Positions 1 through 9,247 are shown, counted from the stretch's first letter. The stretch: DNA of 16,387 bases from an uncultured Prevotella sp. (GCA_947304695.1 CAMZBS010000046.1:1-16387); one strand, 5' to 3'. Numbers and translations are program-made. The notes: a model not told the origin generated them from the letters alone.

Positions 1-27
1 GGTACAACATTTTTCCGAACCGCCAAA
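1..27 (-). promoter_or_regulatory. Bacteroidetes-type promoter cut by the window edge
   Basis: On the minus strand TTTG (24-27) is followed after 19 bases by TACC (4-1), where the window ends. TACC is the first half of a TAnnTTTG -7 element; the remaining TTTG would lie just outside. The stretch TTGGCGGTTCGGA (26-14) is identical to one in the promoter at 15027-15058. This suggests that a new leftward transcription unit starts beyond base 1. It also implies that the glycosidase operon ends in bases 28-82, where only a weak AACTTTT/AAAAGTT inverted repeat (27-33 with 50-56) is visible and no convincing terminator. Confidence 0.55.
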
Positions 28-82
28 ACTTTTCTCCTTTTTTTTTCAAAAAAGTTGTGTTTTTGTGGAATTCAGGCTGTTT

Positions 83-2476
83 CTACTTCATCTGTAGCTT
101 CAGTTTTATAGGCTTCATCCCTTCTGAAGCAGCCGTCAGGACAACGGGGCCTGCGGTGCGGCCTGCACGCAGAATGACGGTGCAGGAGCCGTTGAAGAGC
201 GAGCGTTTGGAGCCTACGGTCATCTCGTTGGAGTTGATGTCGCCGTTAATGACACCTACGATGCGGGCATCACCGTCGACGCTGAAGGTCACCTCATTGC
301 CAGTAGCAGGCACACGGCATCCCTTCTTGTCAAGGGCCGTGATGCGCACGTGCTGAAGATCCGTTCCGTCGGCCTTCCATCCGGCATTGTCGGCCTCAGC
401 ATTCAGGCGCGTGGCTTCTCCCGTTGTCTCAATGCGATGACGGGCCACGACCTTTCCTCCACTGCGGGCCACGGCTTCCAAATAGCCTGGCTGGTAGACC
501 ACATTTTCCCAGAAGATCTGGTTACGGTGCTTGGCATCCTTCGGATTGGGCTTTGTGCCCAGGCTGTGGCCATTGAGCAGGAGTTCCACTTCGTCGGCAT
601 TGGTGTAGGTGTAGAGCGACAGCTTCTGTCCATCTACACGCTGCCAATGGTCACTCATGCCGTCGCTGCCCGTCTGCACCCCGTTCCACATCTGGTCGCC
701 CTTCTTGTCGATGATGCCGATGTGTACCACAGGCTCGTCGGGGCGGAACATGCTCTTCATCAGATAAGCCTTTGGCTTCGGCTCCAAGTCAATATAGAAA
801 CATCCCTGGCTCCAGCCCTTAGCAGGCCATCCCTGGCTCTCGCCCAGGTAGTCGATGGCACCCCAATATGCCAGTCCGATAACCTTGTCGAGTTCCATCT
901 CAAAGTAGTTGGGTCCCATGGCGGCCATGGTGGCTTCGCTCTGATAGAATGTCATCCATGGGAAACGGTGTCCGTCGCCGGGGAAATACATGTAGCGGTA
1001 GTTGTAAGCCTGCACGTCGGTGACCATGGCAAGGTCGCACGGCAGCGAATCGGTCTCCCAGTTGCGGTAGCGCGGATGCATGGCCACAGTGACAAGGCGC
1101 GTGCTGTCGTAGCGGGCCACCAGTGGACGCATGAGCCGGTACATGGTCACGCCGAAGTCGTTGAAGGGCATGTTGGGGTCTTGCTGAAGCTCATTGCCCA
1201 GGCTCCAGAGTACCACCGAGGGAGAGTTGCGGTCGCGCTTCACCCATTCGGGCACATCGCGCTGCCACAGCTGTTCGAAAGCCACGCGGCCACCAGTGTG
1301 CTGGCGCGTCCATTTGTCGTAGAGTTCATCGACAACCAGGATGCCATAACGGTCGCACAGCTCAATAAACTCACGACTGTAGGGGTTGTGCGACGTGCGG
1401 ATATGGTTCATGCCGAATTGCTTCATCAGCTGGATGCGCTTCTCAATGGCACGCGGATAGGCGGCAGCACCCAGTGCGCCCAGCGAATGGTGGTTGGCAT
1501 AGCCTTTCAGCAGTACTTTCTTCCCGTTGAGTTTCAAGCCGTAGTCGGGGCCTATCTCCACGGTGCGGATGCCAAACTGCGAACGTACCTCGTCGGCCAC
1601 CGTACCGTCGTCTCGCATCAGCGAGGCTACAGCAGTGTAGAGGCAGGGATGTTCGGTGTCCCAAAGTTGCGGAGCCTTCACTTCAATCTCGTCGGAGAGA
1701 GGCACTTCCACCGTGCGGGCCATGCGGTGGCGAGGCACACTGCGAACGCCTTCAAAGACCTGCTGCCCGTCAGGGTCATAGATCTTCACCCTTACGCGGG
1801 CTGCATTCTTGGTGCGGTTGGTGAACTCGCCCTTCACATTTATATAATGGTTCGCACGCGTAGTAATAAAAAGCGGATGGCGGGCGAAGTACAGTTCCCG
1901 GTTGGTTGCCACCAAGCGGACATCGCGGAAAAGACCGCCTCCAGTATACCAGCGCGAGTTGCCTGGCTCACGGGTATCGGCCATCACGGCAATCACGTTG
2001 TCACGTCCGGACTTCAGTTTGTCGGTCACGTCAATCTCAAAGCCCACGTAGCCATAGTCGGTGCCACCGATGTGCTCTCCGTTCAGATAGACATCGCCCG
2101 TGAACATGATGCCGCCGAAGTCCAGCAGCAGGCGGCGGCCCCTCAGCGAGTCGGCAGGGGTGAGATGATAACGGTACCATGCACGGCCCATCTCCTTGAA
2201 GCCACGACTCGACAGGCGGCTCTTGATGTTGGCGGCCACGTCGGTATTGTCGGCTTTCTCGTCGGCAGCAGGTGCCACCCACGGCTGTTCTATCTGGAAA
2301 TCGTGAGGCACGTCGACCACACGCCACTGGCTGTCGTCAAGGTCTGACAGCTGGGCATTCTCCACATCACCGGCATGGAAACGCCATCCAAAGTTCAGGT
2401 TCTCCACCACACGTGGCTGTGCCCACAGGGAAACGGCTCCCCAGAGAGCCAGCATTGCAATCAGTAGTCTGTTCAT
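83..2476 (-). CDS. Exported GH2 glycosidase, beta-galactosidase-like
   Basis: A 797-residue exported family 2 glycoside hydrolase, probably an exo-acting beta-galactosidase in the periplasm or at the cell surface. Residues 1-20 are a signal peptide ending in WAQ. The jelly-roll sugar-binding domain spans about 25-190, an Ig-like domain about 195-305, and the TIM barrel about 310-580. The GH2 signature RTSHNPYSREF lies at 360-370. The expected acid/base is E429 in WSLGNE and the nucleophile E514 in YQSEA. Two further beta-sandwich regions (about 615-675 and 685-795) resemble the DUF4982 and C-terminal Ig-like modules common in Bacteroidetes GH2 enzymes. It is the last gene of the operon, 6 bases after the preceding GH2 gene. 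The family is clear, but specificity within GH2 (galactose, glucuronic acid, mannose, arabinose) cannot be fixed from sequence alone. Confidence 0.93.
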   Translation of the reverse strand: MNRLLIAMLALWGAVSLWAQPRVVENLNFGWRFHAGDVENAQLSDLDDSQWRVVDVPHDFQIEQPWVAPAADEKADNTDVAANIKSRLSSRGFKEMGRAWYRYHLTPADSLRGRRLLLDFGGIMFTGDVYLNGEHIGGTDYGYVGFEIDVTDKLKSGRDNVIAVMADTREPGNSRWYTGGGLFRDVRLVATNRELYFARHPLFITTRANHYINVKGEFTNRTKNAARVRVKIYDPDGQQVFEGVRSVPRHRMARTVEVPLSDEIEVKAPQLWDTEHPCLYTAVASLMRDDGTVADEVRSQFGIRTVEIGPDYGLKLNGKKVLLKGYANHHSLGALGAAAYPRAIEKRIQLMKQFGMNHIRTSHNPYSREFIELCDRYGILVVDELYDKWTRQHTGGRVAFEQLWQRDVPEWVKRDRNSPSVVLWSLGNELQQDPNMPFNDFGVTMYRLMRPLVARYDSTRLVTVAMHPRYRNWETDSLPCDLAMVTDVQAYNYRYMYFPGDGHRFPWMTFYQSEATMAAMGPNYFEMELDKVIGLAYWGAIDYLGESQGWPAKGWSQGCFYIDLEPKPKAYLMKSMFRPDEPVVHIGIIDKKGDQMWNGVQTGSDGMSDHWQRVDGQKLSLYTYTNADEVELLLNGHSLGTKPNPKDAKHRNQIFWENVVYQPGYLEAVARSGGKVVARHRIETTGEATRLNAEADNAGWKADGTDLQHVRITALDKKGCRVPATGNEVTFSVDGDARIVGVINGDINSNEMTVGSKRSLFNGSCTVILRAGRTAGPVVLTAASEGMKPIKLKLQMK

Positions 2477-2482
2477 TGTTGT

Positions 2483-5341
2483 TTATTTCAGTTTTGGTTT
2501 TAGTTCGTCGGGCGAATCATTGGTAAACATATTCACAGGAGGAGCCTGGCGGGTATAGAAGTCGCGTACCGTCTGTTCCGTCAACTCAATCGTGGGCTTG
2601 AAATCCTCGCTCTGCATGTAGCTCAGGATGGCCTTTCGCATCTGGCGGGCAACAGGGCGATGGTCAAGGTCGTGGCTGATGTCCATGGTGGTCATCAGCA
2701 GACGGCCCTTCCCTACCCTTGCCTCGATGAGCATGCCCAGCTTGCGGCTGACATGCCAGGTGTCTATAGGCTGAATGGGCGACTGATAATCCTTGGGCAG
2801 TTCCATGAGGTTCATCACCTGCGCCCTGTTCAGCAGTTCCCACCAGTTTAGGTTGCTCCAGTCGTCGGTTGGGAAATCGTACTTGAACAGCGGATGGGTC
2901 ACGTCAATATAGGCTCCCGTGGTGTGAGGCGGACGCATCTTGAACCACGACGTGTTCCAGAACACAGGCAGGTAGTTCTGCTTCACATCGCTGCCCAGCG
3001 TAACTTTTCCTGCAGCCGTGAGCAGCACTGAGCCACCCTTGGACAGTGTCTTGACAGCCTTGGCATCGAGCGTGTCGCAGACATACAAGTCCCCTGAGTC
3101 AGAGGAAACAGAAGGCTCGTAGACCCAGAAGTCCCAGTGATTGCTCACTACACCTGAAATCCGTACCGTCAGCGTGAGCTTGGCCGGGGCCTTGATGTCA
3201 TGGAGCGGGAAGCGCACCGTTCCCAATGGCAGGTTCTTGCCAATGGGCAGTTCGGCGACATTCGACAGCCGACCACCCGTGAGCATGTTCAGACTGTCAT
3301 AGCCAATGGAATAGGTTGGTCGCACGTCGCTCAGGTCGGCGTAAGCGGCATTATACGCTTCGACAGGCACCACAAGGGTGTCGGCTGTGGTATAGACGAA
3401 ACGGGGGAAACGGGCCAGCGGCACCACCACATTGCAGAACTCGCGCCACTCCTTGGCCGTGGTATAGCCTTTCTCACGCCAGAACACGTTGAGCACACCA
3501 GTCAGTGCCGTTCCCTGTCCGCTGTAGTCGTTCAGTCCCAGAAGCTGGAAGCCCGCATAGTCCTTGGTTCGCAGGTTGCGCTCAATCTCATATTTGTAAC
3601 AGAGCGTCTGCAGTTTTCCACTGGCCATGAGAAACTTGTCGGCCATCTGCTCCATGCCGTTGTCGCAGAGCAAGTCGCGGAAGATGTCGAAGTTACGGGC
3701 TTTGTAGGCTCCCGTATATTGGGCCACTTCCTTGAAGTCGGGGAAAGCGCACCACTGTCCCTGCTCATGGGCGACGATGGGGCTCTGGTTGGGGGTGTCA
3801 CCCTTATAGTTTCGCGGGAACTCCATGCCGCTGTAATAGTCGTTGTCCGACGAAGGTGCTGTCCTGTTCCACTCGTCCAGGCCACGGGCGCCGCCTTTCA
3901 CATGATATTCCGAGCCACTGTCCCAAGCCCATCCGCCACCAACGGAAGCGCCGCAATAGACCTTCGTGGCATCGTATTGCTTCATCTGTCTGACCCAGTC
4001 GTTGCAGTAAGTCACCCAGTCACCGGCAGGCTCGTTGCCTGCTGCCATCATCACAAACGACGGATGGTGGCCATACTCATCGACGATGCGCTTCGACTCT
4101 TCCAGAAGATACTGGTCGATGGCCATGCCTCTTCTCAGTCTCACGCCGTGGTTAGGCCACGAGGGACCTTCGGGCTGCAGATAGATGCCCACGCGGTCGG
4201 CAGCAGCAAAGGCTGCCTCAGGCGGGCAATAAGAGTGGAAACGCACATGGTTCAGCCCGTACTCCTTGCACTTGCGGAAGATGCGCAGCCACTCCTGTTC
4301 CTCCATGGGCGGATAGCCCGTCTCCGGGAAGCAGCAGTTCTCCACCGTGCCACGCAGGAAGAGCGGACGACCATTGATCAAGAATTGACGGCCCTCGATG
4401 CTGATGTCGCGCAGGCCGAAGGTGGTCTCATATACATCGTCGCCAGCTTCAACCATGAGCTGATAGAGGTTGGGGTGGAACTCATCCCACAGCTGTGCGT
4501 CGGCTCCCAGGTCAATGGTAAACTCATGTCTGTTGCCTTCAACATCCTTCGACCGGTAATGCACGTTGCCACTGCCCGACAGGGGGCGCACCGAGACGTT
4601 GACCGAACAGTCATCCCGCAAAGAAGGGGCATACTCGTTCAGGTCAACAATGACACGCACCTGATGACGGGCAGCATCGGGCACCACACGTACATGACGG
4701 ATGTTCATCTTTTCCCATTGTGCCTGCAGTTCCATCCGTCCCACAATGCCGTTCCAGTTGCCTTGCGTCTGGTCGGTCACGGAGTGGCTGTCCTGTCCCA
4801 CACAGACATTCTCAATGCCATTGTAGACACGGATGGTGATGTCGTTCTTCTCACCAAGACGGATGTACTTCGTCACGTCGTAGCGGTGGGGCGTGGAAAG
4901 GCTCATCTGATGACCCACCTCCTTGTCGTTGACGTAGACTGTGGTCTCAATATGGGGCCGCTCCAGGAAGAGCGTGATGCGCTGGCCCTTCCATGTCTTG
5001 GGCACATAAATCGAGCGATGATACCACGCAGCTCCCACATAGTGACGCTCCGGAGTCAGGAAGAAGGGGAACTTCATGTTGCCTTCATGCCGGTATTTCT
5101 CCATGTAGGGATTGAAGTAGTAGGACGAGTCGTAGAGCGAACCCGTCCACTGGGTCTTCGTACTGACAGGATTGCCCTTGCCGTTGGTCAGCATTGAGCC
5201 GGGCAGCATGACATAGTCGCTGAAGCGTGCTGAGTCGTTAAGGCTGAAGTCCCAGGCTCCGGCCAGCGAGATGACCTGCTGGGCCTGCATGGCCAATGTG
5301 AAAACGGCACAAAGTGCAGAAACAATGATTCGTCGCATCAT
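2483..5341 (-). CDS. Large exported GH2-family glycosidase with extra C-terminal domain
   Basis: A 952-residue exported glycoside hydrolase of the GH2 type. Residues 1-21 form a signal peptide (MMRRIIVSAL start, cut near MQAQ). A jelly-roll sugar-binding domain covers about 25-210 and includes TQGNWNGIVG at 192-201. An Ig-like domain follows to about 310, and a TIM barrel to about 650. The likely acid/base is E437 in MMAAGNEP. The nucleophile candidate is E526 in VAHEQGQW, which differs from the usual SEFG context. Residues about 740-915 form an alpha/beta-looking domain (VCDTLDAKAVKTL, GKGRLLMTTMD) that may be a glutamine-amidotransferase-like fold; this is inference. It starts 1 base after the GH35 stop codon and is surely co-transcribed. 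A second ATG directly follows the first, so the start could be one codon later. The substrate is unknown. Confidence 0.9.
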   Translation of the reverse strand: MMRRIIVSALCAVFTLAMQAQQVISLAGAWDFSLNDSARFSDYVMLPGSMLTNGKGNPVSTKTQWTGSLYDSSYYFNPYMEKYRHEGNMKFPFFLTPERHYVGAAWYHRSIYVPKTWKGQRITLFLERPHIETTVYVNDKEVGHQMSLSTPHRYDVTKYIRLGEKNDITIRVYNGIENVCVGQDSHSVTDQTQGNWNGIVGRMELQAQWEKMNIRHVRVVPDAARHQVRVIVDLNEYAPSLRDDCSVNVSVRPLSGSGNVHYRSKDVEGNRHEFTIDLGADAQLWDEFHPNLYQLMVEAGDDVYETTFGLRDISIEGRQFLINGRPLFLRGTVENCCFPETGYPPMEEQEWLRIFRKCKEYGLNHVRFHSYCPPEAAFAAADRVGIYLQPEGPSWPNHGVRLRRGMAIDQYLLEESKRIVDEYGHHPSFVMMAAGNEPAGDWVTYCNDWVRQMKQYDATKVYCGASVGGGWAWDSGSEYHVKGGARGLDEWNRTAPSSDNDYYSGMEFPRNYKGDTPNQSPIVAHEQGQWCAFPDFKEVAQYTGAYKARNFDIFRDLLCDNGMEQMADKFLMASGKLQTLCYKYEIERNLRTKDYAGFQLLGLNDYSGQGTALTGVLNVFWREKGYTTAKEWREFCNVVVPLARFPRFVYTTADTLVVPVEAYNAAYADLSDVRPTYSIGYDSLNMLTGGRLSNVAELPIGKNLPLGTVRFPLHDIKAPAKLTLTVRISGVVSNHWDFWVYEPSVSSDSGDLYVCDTLDAKAVKTLSKGGSVLLTAAGKVTLGSDVKQNYLPVFWNTSWFKMRPPHTTGAYIDVTHPLFKYDFPTDDWSNLNWWELLNRAQVMNLMELPKDYQSPIQPIDTWHVSRKLGMLIEARVGKGRLLMTTMDISHDLDHRPVARQMRKAILSYMQSEDFKPTIELTEQTVRDFYTRQAPPVNMFTNDSPDELKPKLK

Positions 5342-5342
5342 A

Positions 5343-7415
5343 TCATTCCTTATTAATGATTTCTATCTTCTTCACCCCTTCACCCGGCGTCTTGTCGGCT
5401 TCACGGGGCAGGTAGACCGGAGCGTCTTTCTGCAAGGGCAGGATGCGCAGTTCCAGGCTTTCCACGTCACTGGGCAGTCGCCACAGGCCGAAAAGGAACG
5501 GACGGCCATACTGGAAGTTGTCGGCCACCAGTTTGCCGTTCGCATACAGACGGGCACAGTCGCCCTGATACTCAATGGAAAGCAACCTGTTCTGGCGAGT
5601 CAGTCCGTCGAGCGGAATGCTATAGACGGCAGCCTGACCAAAGTCCTCATCGGCAGGCTCTTCTGCCACTCGCTGCACACCGATGGTAATGGTCCGTGGC
5701 GTCCCTGCCTCGCGTACCTTCTTATAATTGACTGCCTGTGGGGCCGACTGGCCTGACGGCTCATCAAGGAACAAGTGCTCGGCCTCGCTTCTGCTAAGCA
5801 GGTAGAGGTTGCCATAGACGGGCTTCTGCGTTCCCTGCGGCTTCACGTTCTTGAGCACCTTGCCGTTTGCCATGCAGATGGTGGTGGGAATGCCGGGTAT
5901 CTGCATCATATAGGTCTTGCCGTCGCGACGGGCCACCAGCTGTGCCGTGGCATACTTGATGCCGTCGATGTTCACGGGGAAGATGGCCATGGCACCGGCA
6001 GGAATGGTCAAACGCGGCAGTGTGATGCCACAGGCCGACAGTTCCACGTCCTTCTTGGCCGACAGGTTCTGCAGGCGTTCGTAGTTGTTCACGAAGATGA
6101 AAGCCTTCCCCTCAGCCTCTCTCACGGCCCAGCGCAGACCCGTGTCTTCGCCCTTCTTCAAGTCCTGTGGAGCAGGAAACGAGGCTTCCATCGGAGCCAA
6201 CATCTCGCCCCAGTCCTGCATGAACAGGTGCAGCGGACGCAACATGTAATACTGCGGATAGGTCTGTCCGAACTCACCCAGCGGAGCCTGGAAGTCGTAG
6301 GTCTTCACGGGCAGGTCGTTATAGTTGGTGCCCAGCGTGCGCTGGTTCTCGTTCTGATAGGTCTTGGCCTCGGGGTTCGTGCCGCCATGATACATGTAGT
6401 AGCCCAGCAGGTTCGAGCCAGACCCCAACTTCACCAAAGCCATGGAGTAGCTGTCTTCGGGATAGATGAAAGGACGGCGGTGATAGGCCGTGGCCATGCC
6501 GCCTCCCAGTTCGCAGGTGAAGTAAGGATAGTCTTCGTCGCCCTTGGCGGCCTTTGCCATCTGGTCGCCCAGCTGTTCGGTGGCAATGGCTGTCGACGAG
6601 CGGAACGCCTTGAAGTTGAATGCCTTGTAGTAGTTGCCGGCTGTCTCTGCAATGCTTCGGTCCCAGAAGCCGTCGGCATAGTCGCCATAGAGCGGCAGCA
6701 TCTCGCCAAAGGGCACAGGGGTGCGCAGCTCGGGCCAACCGGTACGTGTATAGAAAGGAAGGTCGAAGCCTATCTCTGTGGCAATCTTCTTCAGGGCCAT
6801 GAGATACTCGCCCCGCCCACGGTATTCATTGTCGAACTGGGCAGCAATCACAGGCCCTCCGTCCTTCCATTGCAGGCCCTGCACCTGAGTGAATATCTGG
6901 CGGTACAGTTTCTCGGCAAATGTCAAAAACTCAGGTTGGGTGCTTCGCAGCGATATTTTCTTACTACTCCCCTCGCCATTCGGAGAGGGGTTGGGGGTGA
7001 GGCTTTTTGTGAACATCCAGTCGGGTATGCCGCCATTGCGCACCTCACCATGACAGAACGGGCCTAAACGCAGCACCACCGGCACCTCTTCCGCTTTGCA
7101 TACCTCAAGGAAACGGCGCAGGTCGCGCTGCCCGTCCCAGCGGAAGATGCCTTCATCTTCCTCAATAGGGCTCCAGAACACATAGGTGGCAATGATGGTC
7201 ACGCCACCTTCCTTCATCCTGCGCACCTCCTGCTGCCATTCGTCGGCAGGAAGGCGCGAATAGTGAATCTCGCCCATGACGGGACACACGCGCTGTCCGT
7301 CAACCATCAGGCTGTGCCTGTCCCACGTGACGGGCTTCCCGAAGTCGGATGCCCATGCGCCTGCCGACAGCAGCAGGCAGGCCGAAAGAGCTACTGTCTT
7401 GATTATCTTCTTCAT
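5343..7415 (-). CDS. Exported GH35 beta-galactosidase-like enzyme
   Basis: A 690-residue exported enzyme of glycoside hydrolase family 35, expected to release terminal beta-galactose. From the chosen start, residues 1-22 are a signal peptide (MKKIIKTVALSACLL, cut after AWA). The TIM barrel occupies about 25-390. The N-terminal GH35 pattern is present (FWSPIEEDEGIFRWDG, LRLGPFCHGEVRNGGIPDW). The acid/base is E197 in QFDNEYRG and the nucleophile candidate E302 in FTCELGGG. Residues about 400-680 hold C-terminal beta-domains. An in-frame start 8 codons upstream (7439) would overlap the preceding gene by 14 bases and lengthen the signal peptide n-region; 7415 leaves a 10-base gap and a standard signal peptide. 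Residues about 139-152 (LTPNPSPNGEGS and flank) look like a dispersed palindromic repeat inserted in frame within the barrel, between GIPDWMFTKS and ISLRSTQPEFL. Confidence 0.9.
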   Translation of the reverse strand: MKKIIKTVALSACLLLSAGAWASDFGKPVTWDRHSLMVDGQRVCPVMGEIHYSRLPADEWQQEVRRMKEGGVTIIATYVFWSPIEEDEGIFRWDGQRDLRRFLEVCKAEEVPVVLRLGPFCHGEVRNGGIPDWMFTKSLTPNPSPNGEGSSKKISLRSTQPEFLTFAEKLYRQIFTQVQGLQWKDGGPVIAAQFDNEYRGRGEYLMALKKIATEIGFDLPFYTRTGWPELRTPVPFGEMLPLYGDYADGFWDRSIAETAGNYYKAFNFKAFRSSTAIATEQLGDQMAKAAKGDEDYPYFTCELGGGMATAYHRRPFIYPEDSYSMALVKLGSGSNLLGYYMYHGGTNPEAKTYQNENQRTLGTNYNDLPVKTYDFQAPLGEFGQTYPQYYMLRPLHLFMQDWGEMLAPMEASFPAPQDLKKGEDTGLRWAVREAEGKAFIFVNNYERLQNLSAKKDVELSACGITLPRLTIPAGAMAIFPVNIDGIKYATAQLVARRDGKTYMMQIPGIPTTICMANGKVLKNVKPQGTQKPVYGNLYLLSRSEAEHLFLDEPSGQSAPQAVNYKKVREAGTPRTITIGVQRVAEEPADEDFGQAAVYSIPLDGLTRQNRLLSIEYQGDCARLYANGKLVADNFQYGRPFLFGLWRLPSDVESLELRILPLQKDAPVYLPREADKTPGEGVKKIEIINKE
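6966..7002 (-). repeat. In-frame palindromic dispersed repeat inside GH35 gene
   Basis: A GC-rich imperfect palindrome. CCCCTC (6969-6974) pairs with GAGGGG (6985-6990), and CC (6976-6977) with GG (6982-6983), around a 4-base loop, with one G/A mismatch. Next to it is a G-run, TTGGGGGTGAGG (6991-7002). Read in the gene's frame it gives LTPNPSPNGEGS. I recognise this peptide as one produced when a widely dispersed bacterial palindromic repeat falls inside a gene. The low-complexity segment interrupts a conserved region of the GH35 barrel, which supports insertion. Confidence 0.6.
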
Positions 7416-7425
7416 GACTCGTTGC

Positions 7426-9210
7426 TTATTTTCCTTCATACCATTTCTTCAGCACATAAAATGCCTTCTTCTTCTCGCCCTTGTCGCTGAAGATACCCTT
7501 CATGTTGTAATAGTCCTGCACGCCGTTCAGCACACGACGGGGCGAACGGAAGTCCTTCAGCACCCAGGGGGTGGTGCCCGAAAGCCCTTCAATCTTGTCG
7601 AGCATGGCCAGGTTCTGCTCATACAGGTTCTCCTGGAACTCCTCCGTCCACCGCTGGTTCTTAGGCCCGTGCAGTCCGTACTTGGCACCACCGCCAAACT
7701 CGCTGATGATGACGGGCTTGTCGTAGGGTATCTCCCACACCATCTTCGGTGCGTCGTTGACATCGCGATACCAGCCCACATACTGGTTGAAGCTGACCAC
7801 GTCCACATACTTGTTCATGTTGTCCTGCAGGCGGTTCTTGTAGTTGGCCGCCGACGTGACCTCCATAGCCATGCTGATGAGCCGTGTGTTGTCCAGACTG
7901 CGTGCATACTGTGCCAGCCTTCCCAGGAAGTCATCGCGCTCAGCCGAGTGCGGTGTCTCGTTGGCAATGCTCCAGATAATCACGTTGGCACGGTTCTGGT
8001 CGCGCCGTATCATGTCGGTGAGCTGTCGCTGTGCATTGTCGAAGGTGGCGGGATTAGTCCAGGCTATGGTCCAGTAGACGGGAATCTCCGACCACACCAG
8101 GATGCCCATGCGCTCAGCCTGGCGCACCATGTACTCATTGTGGGGATAGTGGGCCAGCCGCACAAAGTTACAGCCCAGCTCCTTGGCCCATGAAAGCAGC
8201 TGTAGGGCATCGTCTGTGCCGTTGGCACGCCCGCCTCCGTTGGGTTTCTCTTCATGGATGCACACACCCTTGAGGAAGATGGGCTCACCGTTGAGCAGAA
8301 TCTGCTTGCCGCGTGTCTCAATGGTGCGGAAGCCTATCTCGTCGCTCAGCGTGGTCTGTCCCATTTGTATCTCAACCTTGTATAGCTTCGGGTTCGCGGG
8401 CGTCCACAGCTGCGGCTTGGCCTTCATGGTGACTGAGGCAGTACCATCGGCAGCCGTGGTCAGCACTTTCCTGATCTTCAGTTCGGGAATGCTCAGCGTC
8501 ACCTGCTGACCGGCCTCTGCCTGGTTCAGCTTCACGCTGAAGCCCACCTGGCGGCCTTCCCTGCTGAGCAGCTGAAGGCGGTAGTTCTCCACATAGACAG
8601 GCTCCACGTCAACCAGCATCACGTCGCGGGTAATGCCGCCATAGTTCCACCAGTCAAAAATCTGCGTAGGCACGTTCTCGGCCCTGCGTTTGTTGTCCAC
8701 CTTCAGGATGACCACGTTCTCGCCCTCACGCAACTGTTCGGTCACGTCGTAGTTGAAGGGCGTGAAGCCCCCCACATGGTGCCCCACGTGCTGACCGTTC
8801 AGGTAAACGTGGGTATCATAGTTCACGGCACCGAAGTAGAGCAGCGTGCGGTGCCCTTCCCTTCGCTGATGGGCGAAGCTGCGCTTCAGCCACACCGTTC
8901 CCTCATAGAAGAACAGCCGTTCGTCCTGCGTGTTCCAGTCGCCTGGCACCTGCATGGTGGGGGCAGCATCGAAGTCATACTCAATCAGGTCTTCGGGCCG
9001 CTGCGGCTTGGCGTTGAGGAAAAAGCCCCATCGCGTGGGGTTCATGCGGTAGTCGTAATAGCCCTCCTCCTGCACGTCGACAATGTAGTTCCACTTGCCG
9101 TTGAGCGAAGTGGTGTTGCGTGCCATGATGTTGGCCACCTGGGGCACCTCCCTGGCCTGTATGGTCAGCATGGCTGCCAGCAGCACAACAGAAACAATTA
9201 TTCTTTTCAT
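7426..9210 (-). CDS. Exported GH2 beta-glucuronidase-like enzyme
   Basis: A 594-residue exported GH2 glycosidase with features of beta-glucuronidases. Residues 1-19 are a signal peptide (MKRIIVSVVLLAAMLTIQA). The sugar-binding jelly roll spans about 35-200, the Ig-like domain about 205-297, and the TIM barrel about 300-592. The acid/base is E418 in WSIANE and the nucleophile E504 in IISEFGGGA. Near the C terminus, YYNMKGIFS contains N569-M570-K571, followed by GIF. This matches the NxK motif that contacts the sugar carboxylate in E. coli-type GUS (NKKGIF). The enzyme may therefore prefer a uronic acid, either glucuronic or galacturonic. The length is normal for a GUS-type enzyme without extra C-terminal modules. 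It follows the SGNH gene after 37 bases. The family is certain; the uronidase assignment is inference from the motif. Confidence 0.9.
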   Translation of the reverse strand: MKRIIVSVVLLAAMLTIQAREVPQVANIMARNTTSLNGKWNYIVDVQEEGYYDYRMNPTRWGFFLNAKPQRPEDLIEYDFDAAPTMQVPGDWNTQDERLFFYEGTVWLKRSFAHQRREGHRTLLYFGAVNYDTHVYLNGQHVGHHVGGFTPFNYDVTEQLREGENVVILKVDNKRRAENVPTQIFDWWNYGGITRDVMLVDVEPVYVENYRLQLLSREGRQVGFSVKLNQAEAGQQVTLSIPELKIRKVLTTAADGTASVTMKAKPQLWTPANPKLYKVEIQMGQTTLSDEIGFRTIETRGKQILLNGEPIFLKGVCIHEEKPNGGGRANGTDDALQLLSWAKELGCNFVRLAHYPHNEYMVRQAERMGILVWSEIPVYWTIAWTNPATFDNAQRQLTDMIRRDQNRANVIIWSIANETPHSAERDDFLGRLAQYARSLDNTRLISMAMEVTSAANYKNRLQDNMNKYVDVVSFNQYVGWYRDVNDAPKMVWEIPYDKPVIISEFGGGAKYGLHGPKNQRWTEEFQENLYEQNLAMLDKIEGLSGTTPWVLKDFRSPRRVLNGVQDYYNMKGIFSDKGEKKKAFYVLKKWYEGK

Positions 9211-9247
9211 CGATTAGTATTCGTAATAGTTCGTTTTGTCAGTTATT

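Noticed and set aside
27..56. Possible terminator of the glycosidase operon
   Set aside because: The AACTTTT/AAAAGTT stem is AT-only in its core with a long A-rich loop and no proper U-tract on the minus strand.
350..2347. A 665-codon open frame on the plus strand, opposite the first GH2 gene
   Set aside because: It is the antisense shadow of a well-supported GH2 gene in GC-rich sequence. Its translation has no recognisable domain and is rich in His and Val, as expected from the reverse complement of a coding strand. A frame of the same length opposite the second GH2 gene (3200-5197) and a 430-codon one opposite GH35 (5775-7067) were rejected for the same reason.
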